From Comamonadaceae bacterium (GTDB lineage: Bacteria; Pseudomonadota; Gammaproteobacteria; Burkholderiales; Burkholderiaceae_C): a DNA stretch of 44,874 nucleotides. Location of the stretch: contig CANJQN010000033.1 in NCBI GenBank assembly GCA_947476465.1, positions 1-44,874 of the forward strand. Reading direction: 5' to 3'. The notes beneath the pieces were generated by a model. The model was given only the letters and a program-made list of their open reading frames with translations, was not told the origin of the DNA and searched no databases. Below, one piece after another: positions 33,153-40,874 of the stretch. The number at the start of each line of letters is the position of its first letter. Within the stretch, counting starts at the first letter, position 1. The position numbers and the translations under genes were made by a program.

Positions 33153-33166
33153 TTTCGTATACGAAA
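33153..33166 (-). promoter_or_regulatory. Perfect 14-bp palindrome, likely GntR operator
   Basis: TTTCGTATACGAAA is fully symmetric and lies 16-29 bases before the gntR ATG. Its GTATAC core with flanking A/T arms is like known sites of FCD-type GntR repressors. Position fits autoregulation of the four-gene unit. No convincing -35/-10 pair was found around it. Confidence 0.65.
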
Positions 33167-33235
33167 CTGTACGCCGTCCGGGTCCGCGACGCAACTGCGG
33201 TCACGGCAACGCCGCCTGAGAACGTTTGGGTTTGA

Positions 33236-33249
33236 ACTCTGATCAGAGT
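33236..33249. promoter_or_regulatory. Perfect 14-bp palindrome upstream of the sulfhydrylase gene
   Basis: ACTCTGATCAGAGT is perfectly symmetric, 130 bp before the sulfhydrylase ATG and about 100 bp before the divergent gntR gene. It may be an operator for a methionine or other regulator, or a chance palindrome. No regulator can be named. Confidence 0.35.
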
Positions 33250-33378
33250 CCCTCCGGCAGGGTGGACGGGAAAGCGTGGACCGTGGGCAGCCGCGCGGTA
33301 GCCGAGCCGGCGGCCTGCCTCTACACTCGCAGGCTGGTCCCACCGCCCCGCAACGCACAACCCGCAGGAGATTGCGCC

Positions 33379-34662
33379 ATGTCCGACAACTGGAAATTCG
33401 AAACCCGCTCGGTCCATGCCGGCTACCGGCCCGACCCGACCACCAAGGCGGTGGTGCCGCCGATCTACCAGACGGTGGCCTACGCTTTCGACAGCGCCCA
33501 GCATGGCGCCGACCTGTTCGACCTGAAGGTGGCGGGCAACATCTACACCCGCATCATGAATCCCACCCAGTCGGTGCTGGAGGCACGGGTGGCGGCGCTG
33601 GAGGGCGGCCTCGCCGCGCTGGCCCTGGCCTCAGGCCAGGCGGCCATCACCTACGCCATCCAGACCATCACCGAGGCGGGCGACAACATCGTCTCGTCCA
33701 CCGCGCTGTACGGCGGCACCTACAACCTGTTCGCGCACACCCTGCCGCAATTTGGCATCGAGACGCGCTTTGCCAACTCGGACGACCCAGCCAGCTTCGA
33801 GGCCCTGATCGACGACAAGACCAAGGCCATCTTCGCCGAATCGCTGGGCAACCCGCGCGGCAACGTCACAGACATCGCCGCCCTGGCCGAGATCGCCCAC
33901 CGCCACGGCGTGCCGCTGATCGTGGACAACACCGTGCCCAGCCCCTACCTGTGCCGCCCCATCGAGCATGGCGCCGACATCGTGGTGCAGTCGCTGACCA
34001 AGTACCTGGGTGGCCACGGCAACAGCATCGGCGGGGCCATCATCGATTCAGGCAAGTTCCCCTGGGCTGAGCACAAGCAGCGCTTCAAGCGCCTGAACGA
34101 GCCCGACGTGAGCTACCACGGCGTGGTCTACACCGAGGCCCTGGGCCCGGCCGCCTATATCGGACGCGCGCGCGTGGTGCCGCTGCGCAACATGGGCGCA
34201 GCCATCTCTCCCTTCAATGCCTTCCTGATCCTGCAAGGCATCGAAACCCTGCCGCTGCGCATGGACCGCATCTGCGACAACACCCTGGCCGTGGCACGCC
34301 ACCTGCAGCAACACCCCAAGGTGGAATGGGTCAACTACGCCGGTCTGCCCGAACACCGGGACCATGCCCTGGTGCGCAAGCTGATGGGCGGTCGCGCCTC
34401 TGGCTTGATGACCTTCGGCGTCAAGGGCGGCCGCGCCGGTGGCGAGCGCTTCCTGGACGCGCTGCAGCTGTTCACCCGCCTGGTCAACATCGGCGACGTG
34501 CGCTCCCTGGCCACCCACCCCGCCTCGACCACCCACCGCCAGCTCTCCCCCGCCGAACTGGCAAAGTCCGGCGTGACCGAAGACACGGTACGCCTGTGCG
34601 TGGGCATCGAGCACATCGACGACTTGCGCGAGGACCTGGACCAGGCGCTGGCGAAGGTATGA
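33379..34662 (+). CDS. metY: O-acetylhomoserine sulfhydrylase/aminocarboxypropyltransferase
   Basis: A 427-residue PLP enzyme of the Cys/Met metabolism family, converting O-acetylhomoserine and sulfide (or methanethiol) to homocysteine (or methionine). The PLP lysine is Lys208 in QSLTKYLGGHG; YTRIMNPTQSVLEARVAALEGG (56-77) and STALYGGTYNLFAHTLPQFGI are family blocks, and the C-terminus has ATHPASTTHRQLS for substrate carboxylate binding. Length of about 430 and the SLTKYLGGHG motif favour the sulfhydrylase over cystathionine synthases. GCAGGAG eight bases before the ATG fixes the start against an upstream extension. Confidence 0.93.
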   Translation: MSDNWKFETRSVHAGYRPDPTTKAVVPPIYQTVAYAFDSAQHGADLFDLKVAGNIYTRIMNPTQSVLEARVAALEGGLAALALASGQAAITYAIQTITEAGDNIVSSTALYGGTYNLFAHTLPQFGIETRFANSDDPASFEALIDDKTKAIFAESLGNPRGNVTDIAALAEIAHRHGVPLIVDNTVPSPYLCRPIEHGADIVVQSLTKYLGGHGNSIGGAIIDSGKFPWAEHKQRFKRLNEPDVSYHGVVYTEALGPAAYIGRARVVPLRNMGAAISPFNAFLILQGIETLPLRMDRICDNTLAVARHLQQHPKVEWVNYAGLPEHRDHALVRKLMGGRASGLMTFGVKGGRAGGERFLDALQLFTRLVNIGDVRSLATHPASTTHRQLSPAELAKSGVTEDTVRLCVGIEHIDDLREDLDQALAKV

Positions 34663-34752
34663 GCGTGCGGGCGGGCGCCGCGGGGGCTTACCCCCGTTCA
34701 GCGGCCGCCGCATGTTCGTCGGGCTTCGGGTCCGCGCTGCTCGGATCACACC

Positions 34753-34783
34753 GATCGGGATTGACATCAACCCGGTCCCGATC
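34753..34783. terminator. Hairpin between convergent metY and CHRD genes
   Basis: GATCGGGA (34753-34760) pairs with TCCCGATC (34776-34783) across a 15-base loop. It lies about 90 bp after the metY stop and 70 bp after the CHRD stop on the other strand. No T-run follows, so the terminator role is tentative. Confidence 0.3.
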
Positions 34784-34855
34784 CAGGGGCCGTCGCGACG
34801 GGCGCCGCGCCGCAGCCAAGTGGCAATCGGCTGCGCAACGCCCTGAGCGTGCAAG

Positions 34856-35317
34856 CTATCGGGAAGCGGGTGTCACCTGCGCGCGGATCTCACCGCCCGG
34901 GTAGCGTTGGGTGTGGATGTTCACGTACCAGCGGCCCGCCAGCAGGTCGGCTGCTTGCGCGGCGGTTAGCGTGACCTCGCCCCGGATCGGGCTGGTGGCA
35001 TCGGCAAATCCCGACGCGACACCTGCGTTCTGGCCCGCCGCGGCCGGGCCGTGGAAATGGCCGGCTCTGGCGGGGCCGGTCAGCCCGGAATAGACCACTT
35101 CATAAGACAGCTTGCTGGTCGCCTTGTCAAAGGTCGCCGTCACGGTGCCGCTGCCAGAGGTCGTCGCGGGAGGCACCTCCTGGGCGCCGCTGAGCGTGCC
35201 GCCCAGGCGCACCTTGGAAGAGCCCATCATGCCGTCCATCATTGCGCAGCCGGCCAGTGACACGAGTGCGGCTGCGATCAGGGCACGGCGGGCAAGAAGA
35301 AAAACGGGGTGGTTCAT
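34856..35317 (-). CDS. CHRD-domain lipoprotein
   Basis: 153 residues. The N-terminus is a lipoprotein signal: ARRALIAAALVSLAGC gives a lipobox ending at Cys24, so the protein is probably anchored in an outer or inner membrane facing the periplasm. The remainder is one CHRD domain: LGGTLSGAQEVPP, SYEVVYSGL, AGHFHGPA and the terminal WYVNIHTQRYPGGEIRAQV, the last block being diagnostic. CHRD domains have a beta-rich fold and no firmly known bacterial role. AAGGAA precedes the ATG. Confidence 0.92.
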   Translation of the reverse strand: MNHPVFLLARRALIAAALVSLAGCAMMDGMMGSSKVRLGGTLSGAQEVPPATTSGSGTVTATFDKATSKLSYEVVYSGLTGPARAGHFHGPAAAGQNAGVASGFADATSPIRGEVTLTAAQAADLLAGRWYVNIHTQRYPGGEIRAQVTPASR

Positions 35318-35435
35318 TTCTGGTTCCTTGGGTTGACCCGTGCGAAGTGGCCTGGTGGCAGCACGCCGGAATAGCCGGCGCGCGGAATTTGCGATTCCCG
35401 CACGATTATGCGAGGTGACTCGCCATTCGTCATGT

Positions 35436-35479
35436 GCCGTCCGGCTTTTGTGCCGTCCGGCTTTTGCCGTCCGGCTTTT
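35436..35479. repeat. Three tandem GCCGTCCGGCTTTT units
   Basis: The 14-bp unit occurs at 35436-35449, 35452-35465 and 35466-35479, the first pair separated by GT. Each unit holds GCCG-TC-CGGC followed by TTTT. It lies in the roughly 300 bp without genes between the CHRD gene and the small membrane protein; nothing else was recognised there. It may be slippage-prone sequence or degenerate terminators reading on the plus strand. Confidence 0.7.
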
Positions 35480-35615
35480 CTCGACAGTCGCGGCTCAGTT
35501 CTTGGTCGCAACCAGCTCCACCTCGCCATGGAGGGGTACGTGAAGACGAAGATTTGGGCAGGCCTGGCGACAGAAGGGTGAGGTCCCTCAACGACAGCGG
35601 CCCAACGCTCAGCCG

Positions 35616-35810
35616 TCACCGCGGCGGTATGTTTTGCCGCGCGAACCATTGGCGCAGGCGCACAGCATCCTCCTGCCGCGTGCGCAGGCTGCCGGAATCG
35701 AGCAGCACCACGGCGCTCGCCGTGAGCAGCAGCATGCCCAACAGGGCCAAGACGTATCGGCGTCGTTGCGACGGGCGGCCTCGGCGGACGGGAAGATGCG
35801 GCGCATTCAG
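35616..35810 (-). CDS. Putative small single-span membrane protein with CTG start
   Basis: The frame encodes about 64 residues: a basic N-terminus (PVRRGRPSQRRR), one hydrophobic span (YVLALLGMLLLTASAVVLL, about 19-37) and a charged C-terminal helix (LRTRQEDAVRLRQWFARQN). The positive-inside rule predicts the N-terminus in the cytoplasm. No ATG, GTG or TTG start fits, but a CTG at 35808-35810 has GAGGGA five bases upstream, a strong ribosome-binding site. An overlapping frame with an ATG gives a Cys/Trp-rich, less credible product. It lies 66 bp after pyrC and may share its transcript. Family unknown. Confidence 0.45.
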   Translation of the reverse strand: MNAPHLPVRRGRPSQRRRYVLALLGMLLLTASAVVLLDSGSLRTRQEDAVRLRQWFARQNIPPR

Positions 35811-35876
35811 GTCGGTCCCTCACGGTCTTCGCCGCAGTCGTGGCAGTCGGCGGCGCAGGCTTACGCACAAGCGCGC

Positions 35877-36923
35877 TCACTCCATCAACTGCCACGCGAG
35901 CTCGTGCCCTGCCCGGAAGGGAACGATGCTTTCCCCCTGCCCTACCGGTATCTCAACCGGAACCGTCCAGGGCTTGCGGGCCAGGGTGATGCTGTCCTCG
36001 TTACGAGGCAGCCCATAAAAGTCCGGTCCATGAAAGCTCGCAAAACCCTCCAGCTGATGCAGCGCATTCGCCTGCTCGAAGGCTTGCGCGTACAACGCGA
36101 TGGCCGAGTTGGCAGTGAAGGCACCCGCGCATCCGCACGCGGTTTCCTTGAGTCGTTTCAGGTGGGGGGCGCTGTCGGTGCCGAGGAAGAATTTGGGGTT
36201 GCCCGATGTGGCGGCGGCCAAGACCGCGAGCCGGTGCTCCTCGCGTTTGAGCACCGGGATGCAGTAATGGTGCGGACGCAAGCCGCCCTCGAACAGGCTG
36301 TTTCTATTGAGCAGCATGTGTTGCGGCGTCACTGTGGCGGCCACCTTTGAGGAGGCCGCCTCGACGAAGCGCACGGCTTCCAGGGTCGAGATGTGCTCGA
36401 CCACGACCCGCAGGCCTGGAAAATTGCGAACCAGAGGTTCGAGGCTTCGGTCGATGAACGCGCCCTCGCGGTCGAAGATATCAACCGACACATCGGTCAC
36501 CTCTGCGTGAACCAGCAAGGGCAAATCGTGCTCCTGCATCGCATCGAACACGGGATAGCACCGCTCGATGGCGGAAACGCCGGGTTGGCCGGCGGTCGCG
36601 ATTCCCTTCGGATACAGCTTGACTGCGTGGACGATGCGCGATGCCTTTGCCAGTTTGACCTGCGCGACATCGAACTGGTCATTGAGATACAGGGTCATGA
36701 GCGGCGTGAACCGCCGTGTCCCCGCCGCAGCGCAAATACGCTCGCGATAACTTTGCGCCGCCGCAACGGTGGTGATTGCGGGGTGCAGGTTCGGCATGAC
36801 CACCGCACGCGCAAAGCAGCGGGTCGTGTACGGCAGCACGGCCAAAAGCACGTCACCGTCCCGCAGGTGCAGATGCCAGTCGTCGGGCCTTTTGATCGTC
36901 AGCGTCTCGGGCATCGGGTTCAT
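35877..36923 (-). CDS. pyrC: Dihydroorotase
   Basis: A 348-residue class II dihydroorotase, closing carbamoyl-aspartate to dihydroorotate in pyrimidine synthesis. The binuclear zinc site is complete: His17 and His19 (DDWHLHLRDG), the carboxylated lysine Lys102 (AVKLYPKG), His139 (LLVHAEV), His177 (VVEHIST) and Asp250 (LGTDSAPH), with nearly the same numbering as the E. coli enzyme. Start at 36923 matches the family length; an in-frame ATG three codons later is also possible and neither has a clear ribosome-binding site. Housekeeping gene between accessory modules. Confidence 0.97.
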   Translation of the reverse strand: MNPMPETLTIKRPDDWHLHLRDGDVLLAVLPYTTRCFARAVVMPNLHPAITTVAAAQSYRERICAAAGTRRFTPLMTLYLNDQFDVAQVKLAKASRIVHAVKLYPKGIATAGQPGVSAIERCYPVFDAMQEHDLPLLVHAEVTDVSVDIFDREGAFIDRSLEPLVRNFPGLRVVVEHISTLEAVRFVEAASSKVAATVTPQHMLLNRNSLFEGGLRPHHYCIPVLKREEHRLAVLAAATSGNPKFFLGTDSAPHLKRLKETACGCAGAFTANSAIALYAQAFEQANALHQLEGFASFHGPDFYGLPRNEDSITLARKPWTVPVEIPVGQGESIVPFRAGHELAWQLME

Positions 36924-36945
36924 CGTTTCGAGCGTTGGACTTCGG

Positions 36946-36961
36946 TGTGATGTGCGTCACA
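36946..36961. promoter_or_regulatory. Perfect CRP-consensus palindrome
   Basis: TGTGA-TGTGCG-TCACA matches TGTGA-N6-TCACA at all ten conserved positions. It lies 22 bp upstream of the pyrC start and upstream of the divergent Bug gene's TTGACA (36974). The site type is established for CRP/Vfr proteins; that the host's CRP homologue acts here is inference. Confidence 0.6.
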
Positions 36962-36973
36962 GCGGACACACGA

Positions 36974-37002
36974 TTGACAGCGGCGCGTCTGCATAGAATG
37001 AT
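36974..37002 (+). promoter_or_regulatory. Possible sigma-70 promoter of the Bug-MmgE unit
   Basis: A perfect TTGACA (36974-36979) is followed 17 bases later by AATGAT (36997-37002, four of six matches); a better TAGAAT (36994-36999) sits at only 14 bases. The start would lie about 30 bases before the GTG of the Bug gene. The CRP-type site is centred about 55 bp upstream of the expected start, compatible with activation. Confidence 0.4.
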
Positions 37003-37038
37003 CTACCGCATTGTCTAACTCTATCGGAAAGGCTGAGC

Positions 37039-38016
37039 GTGAAACACAAAGTCGTCACGTGGTCGCTTGTTGCGCTGGCTGCGCTCACAGCAGGAACAGG
37101 CGCGGCTGTCGCCCAGACCTTTCCCACCAAGCCGGTCCGCATCGTGGTGCCGTTCGCCCCCGGTGGCGGTACAGACATCGTCGCTCGCATCATGGGCCCA
37201 AAGCTGTCGCAAGCCTTGGGGCAGCCGGTGATCATCGAGAACAGGCCGGGCGCCGGAGGAACAACCGGATCGGAATTCGTGGCCAAAGCAGCTGCCGATG
37301 GGTACACGCTCGGCATCGCCACGTCCAGTACCCACGGCGCCGCCCCGAGCCTCTACAAGAAGCTGGGTTACGACCCGCTTCGCGACTTCGAAACCATCGC
37401 ACTCCTGGTCACGACGCCCTTCATGCTGGCCGTGAAGAAAGACCTTCCCGTCAATTCCGTGGGGGACCTGGTCACGCTGGCCAAGAACAACCCGGGGCGC
37501 CTGAACTATGCCTCGGCCGGCGTGGGAAGCTCGAACCAGCTGACCGTTGAACTTCTCAAGATGATGACGGGAACGAGCCTGGTTCATGTTCCCTACAAGG
37601 GGAGTGGCCCGGCATTGGCCGATCTGGTCAGCGGCCAGGTTGATCTGGTCATCAACGATCTGGCGTCCCTCATGGGGTTCGTGCGGGGTGGCAACATCAA
37701 GCCGCTGGCGGTGACGAGCCTCAAGCGAAGCCCCATGGTTCCTGATCTGCCGACGCTAGACGAGTCTGGCGTGCGAGGCTACGAAGCGCTCGCGTGGTAC
37801 GGCATCCTCGCGCCACGCGGAACACCTCCCGACGTGCTTGCCACCCTGCAAAAGGCGATCCAGGGCGCCATCTCCGACCCGGCCATCCGAGACCAGCTCG
37901 TGCGGCAAGGGTTCGACCTGCGCGACGAAACAGGTCCGCGCTTTCAGAGCTTCATTGAGCGTGACGTCAAGAAGTGGGAGGAGGTGGTCAAGGCCTCCGG
38001 TGCCAGCGTCAATTGA
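37039..38016 (+). CDS. Bug-type tripartite tricarboxylate transporter receptor
   Basis: A 325-residue periplasmic receptor. The signal peptide KHKVVTWSLVALAALTAG ends in AAVAQ, cleaved near residue 25. Mature motifs are FPTKPVRIVVPFAPGGGTDIVAR, VIIENRPGAGGTTGSE, HVPYKGSGPALADLVSGQVDL and GILAPRGTPPDVLATLQKAI. The GTG start has AAAGG upstream. The stop directly abuts the GTG of the MmgE/PrpD gene, so the two are one unit: receptor for a carboxylate and an enzyme acting on it. It is clearly a different paralogue from the receptor encoded at 31340-32365. Confidence 0.94.
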   Translation: MKHKVVTWSLVALAALTAGTGAAVAQTFPTKPVRIVVPFAPGGGTDIVARIMGPKLSQALGQPVIIENRPGAGGTTGSEFVAKAAADGYTLGIATSSTHGAAPSLYKKLGYDPLRDFETIALLVTTPFMLAVKKDLPVNSVGDLVTLAKNNPGRLNYASAGVGSSNQLTVELLKMMTGTSLVHVPYKGSGPALADLVSGQVDLVINDLASLMGFVRGGNIKPLAVTSLKRSPMVPDLPTLDESGVRGYEALAWYGILAPRGTPPDVLATLQKAIQGAISDPAIRDQLVRQGFDLRDETGPRFQSFIERDVKKWEEVVKASGASVN

Positions 38017-39399
38017 GTGACCGCCCATAAGGCCCAGACGCCCGTGCAACCACTCTTTTCGCGCGCACTAGCAGACCGCATCACCTCCACGCGTCAGGAG
38101 GAGCTTGCGCCGGAAGCCGTGCAGTCGGCCGTCTTCGGGCTGATCGACACCATCGCCGTCACGCTTGCGGGCTCGCGTGAGCCGGCAAGCCTATTGGCTG
38201 CGCGAGTGGCCGGCACCGAGGCCGGGCCCGCCCTTGTGCTGGGAACGCAAACGCGCACATCGGCATTGAACGCCGCCTTGGCCAATGGCGTGGCGGCAAA
38301 CGTGATCGACTTCGACGACTGCAATGACAACCTCGCAGGCCATCCGTCGGCGCCCGTCCTGTCGGCCTTGTTGCCACTGGCCGAGAGCATTGGCGCCTCG
38401 GGGAGTGATCTGCTTCTTGCCTACATTGTCGGTGTCGAAGCCGAAACACAGATTGGCAAGGCGGTCAACTACCACCACTACGAAAAAGGCTGGCACCCCA
38501 CGGGCACCCTCGGCGTCTTCGGTGCGGCGGCGGGCTGCTCGAAGCTGCTTGGCCTATCGCCTGAACAGACCGCGACCGCGCTCGCCATCTGTACCTCATT
38601 GTCTTGCGGCATCAAGGCGAACTTCGGCTCGATGGTCAAGGCGCTCCATATTGGATACGCGGCTCGCAACGGCATGTTCGCGGCCATGCTGGCGCGCGAG
38701 GGCTTCAATGCAAGCGCCGACGCCTTCGAGCACCACCATGGGTTCTTCAATGTCTTCAATGGACCGGGGACGTACGACGCGGCGCGCGCGCTGGAGAAGT
38801 GGGGCAACCCCTTCGACATCAGCTTCCCTGGCATGGCGATCAAGCAGTACCCGTGCTGCCTGAGCGTTCAATCGCCCATCGATGCGACATTGCGCCTGGT
38901 GCGAGCGCGCGGCATTCACCCAGACGACATCCTGTCGGTGCGCGTTCAAACCGCGCCCCGGCGCCTCGCGCACACGAACATCGAATCGCCCCGCGACGAT
39001 CTCGAAGCGAAGTTGTCACTGCAATACTGCCTGGCTCGTGCCGCGGTCAACGGACAGGTGCGCGTCGAGCACTTTCGCGATGACGCATTTCGGGCACCGG
39101 AGATTCAGGCCTTCATGCGGCGCATCTCGCCGCAGGGCGCGGCTAACCTGCAGATAGGGGATGCACTGGGCGCGGTTGTCACCATCGAAACCCGCTCCGG
39201 ATTGACCGCCACGGAAAGTATCGATCGCCCCGTCGGTCATGAGCCGGGAACGCCACTGCCGGAGCACTTGCTCAAGCAGAAGTTCATGGGGTGCATGCCG
39301 GGCGTTCTCGAGCCGCCCGCTGCCGAACGGCTGTATCAGCTCCTTTGCGATGTGAACAACATCAAAGACGTTCGCACGGTCACGGCGCAGCTGGCGTGA
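38017..39399 (+). CDS. MmgE/PrpD-family protein
   Basis: A 460-residue member of the MmgE/PrpD family, which includes 2-methylcitrate dehydratase, cis-aconitate decarboxylase and iminodisuccinate epimerase. Typical blocks are the N-terminal GLIDTIAVTLAGSREPA, ANGVAANVIDFDDCNDN with the conserved acidic pair, GHPSAPVLSALLPLAE, HPTGTLGVFGAAAGCSKLLGL and AIKQYPCCLSVQSPIDA. Start is a GTG (38017) immediately after the receptor stop, with no spacing. No prpB/prpC genes are nearby, so a dehydratase or epimerase for the carboxylate bound by the receptor is more likely than methylcitrate cycle function. Confidence 0.92.
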   Translation: MTAHKAQTPVQPLFSRALADRITSTRQEELAPEAVQSAVFGLIDTIAVTLAGSREPASLLAARVAGTEAGPALVLGTQTRTSALNAALANGVAANVIDFDDCNDNLAGHPSAPVLSALLPLAESIGASGSDLLLAYIVGVEAETQIGKAVNYHHYEKGWHPTGTLGVFGAAAGCSKLLGLSPEQTATALAICTSLSCGIKANFGSMVKALHIGYAARNGMFAAMLAREGFNASADAFEHHHGFFNVFNGPGTYDAARALEKWGNPFDISFPGMAIKQYPCCLSVQSPIDATLRLVRARGIHPDDILSVRVQTAPRRLAHTNIESPRDDLEAKLSLQYCLARAAVNGQVRVEHFRDDAFRAPEIQAFMRRISPQGAANLQIGDALGAVVTIETRSGLTATESIDRPVGHEPGTPLPEHLLKQKFMGCMPGVLEPPAAERLYQLLCDVNNIKDVRTVTAQLA

Positions 39400-39402
39400 C
39401 AC

Positions 39403-39552
39403 TTACGAGTCGGCACGACGCTCCTGCTCAAGGAAATCTTCAACGTAGAGCTTTTTCACCAGGACCATCACGACGACCATCAGAGGTGTGGCGAAGATGA
39501 TGCCCGGGATACCGAACCAGGTCGCAAAGATCACCACGGAGATCACCCCCAG
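39403..39552 (-). pseudogene. 3' remnant of an AI-2E/PerM-family transporter
   Basis: Reading the minus strand from about 39552 to the TAA at 39403-39405 gives VISVVIFATWFGIPGIIFAT, then PLMVVVMVLVKKLYVEDFLE and a charged tail. This is the conserved C-terminus of AI-2E-family transporters, about 50 of some 350 codons. Upstream the frame continues only a few residues of unrelated sequence, so the 5' part is gone. The stop lies 3 bp from the MmgE/PrpD stop. It marks an old deletion or insertion boundary at the beginning of the accessory region. Confidence 0.75.
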
Positions 39553-39710
39553 CCGGGCCCGATTTCTACCGCTGAGGAATAGGTTCGCTTTGGCAGGCTG
39601 AGCGCAGCACCGATGAAAGCCTTCCGGCTGACGCTTTTGCGCCCGCTGTCCTACTGAACCCGCGGCTGCGATGTGCAGACTGGCAACACCGGTTTATTTA
39701 GGAGAACGCC

Positions 39711-40043
39711 ATGCATGAGAAGTACGCATCCTGCATCCAGGCCTGCTATGACTGCGCCACCGAATGCAACCACTGCGCGGCCGCGTGCCTGCAAGAGGAC
39801 GATGTGAAGATGATGGCGCGCTGCATCGCACTGGATGTCGATTGCGCGCAGATCTGCGCGCTCGCCGCCGCCGCCATGGCGCGCGGCAGCGACAAGGCCC
39901 GCGAGATCTGCACTGCTTGCGCAGAGGTCTGCCAGGCCTGCGCCGACGAATGCGGCAAGCACCAGCATGACCATTGCCAACGCTGCGCGCAGGCGTGCCA
40001 ACGTTGTGCGCAAGAGTGCCGCAGCATGGCTGCAGCCGCATAA
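39711..40043 (+). CDS. Four-helix-bundle copper-storage protein (Csp-like)
   Basis: 110 residues with 19 cysteines arranged mostly as CxxxC and CxxC along four predicted helices (Cys8, 12, 15, 19, 22, 26; 38, 45, 49; 67, 70, 74, 77, 81; 89, 92, 96, 99, 103), plus a His-rich turn GKHQHDHC. This is the pattern of Csp proteins (DUF326), in which Cys lining a helix bundle binds many Cu(I) ions. There is no signal peptide, so it resembles the cytosolic Csp3 type rather than exported Csp1. TAGGAG is positioned before the ATG. No copper exporter or regulator is adjacent. Confidence 0.9.
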   Translation: MHEKYASCIQACYDCATECNHCAAACLQEDDVKMMARCIALDVDCAQICALAAAAMARGSDKAREICTACAEVCQACADECGKHQHDHCQRCAQACQRCAQECRSMAAAA

Positions 40044-40117
40044 GTCACTGCAGCGCCCGGACGCCATGAACGCTTGGGTTGCTGGTGCGCCGCTCGTCAG
40101 TTCCGGCGACACAATGG

Positions 40118-40729
40118 CTAAGCGGAGAAGACGTTCTCCATCACTTGAATCTCGACGCCCGGCAGCTGGAGCGCGCGCGCTTTGTCGCGCCACGTGGCGA
40201 GCACGGCCCGAACTTCTTCGATGATGGTCTGCGCCTGCCTGGGGTCAGTGAGCCGATAGAAAGGTGCAGTTTGCCTGAGCAGCTCAATATCCGGCTCCGC
40301 GCTTCGGCCATCCCAAGTCAGCGTGTGCTGTCGCTTGTCCGGATTCGGGTTGATGTCGAATGCGTCACTCAGGCTCCACCCGGTGGGCTGGCGAATGAAG
40401 CCGTGATTGCGCAAATGGTCGTTGCGGTTGCCCACCATCAGGTTGAAGACCGCGCGCCGAAACAGCTGCTCCAGGTCTTGCGTCAACCCCGTGGCCCCGT
40501 GCGCTTCGAGTACCTCCACCAGGTCAAGGTAGCGGCCCCCGCTGCGACCGTCGTCGCGTTCCAGCAAGGTCATGGCCGAGGTGTACATGCCACGCGCCGT
40601 CGGGTCACCGTTGAAGCCTCGGTCGAAGCGCTGCACGCAAAAGGTTCGGTATCGGCCGCCGAACTGCACGCACAGAGATTGCGGCACGCGGATGCCCGCT
40701 TGCCTGGCGAGCTGGAAAGGCAGTTGCCA
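40118..40729 (-). pseudogene. Truncated HipA-like kinase (toxin remnant)
   Basis: The frame (open from an ATG at 40831) resembles the C-terminal half of HipA from about residue 35: QLARQAGIRVPQSL, YRTFCVQRFDR, LEQLFRRAVFNLMVGNRNDH, LRNHGFI and SLSDAFDINPNP. HipA kinases are about 400-440 residues; some 190 N-terminal residues are missing. At the catalytic loop the usual GNxDDH reads GNRNDH, so Asn replaces the catalytic Asp, while the metal-binding Asp of the AFDINP block is kept. No hipB antitoxin gene precedes it. It is very probably inactive. Confidence 0.75.
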
Positions 40730-40874
40730 GGCAAAAGCGTAACCACCGGCTAAAACGGCTGGGGCTAAGGATAAGATCGCCCGGATTAACTGTATGCATA
40801 ACCAGTCTTGGGCCGACGCAGCGGTGGGCAACGCGACAGCCCAATCCCACGCCCAGACGCCGCATCGCCTGACC

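Noticed and set aside
33250..33378. SAM or SAH riboswitch before metY
   Set aside because: No arrangement of the known conserved cores could be recognised; the stretch is GC-rich and forms many trivial stems.
35510..35582. Plus-strand frame encoding MEGYVKTKIWAGLATEG before a stop
   Set aside because: Too short, no start context and no known relatives; possibly a fragment, but not supportable.
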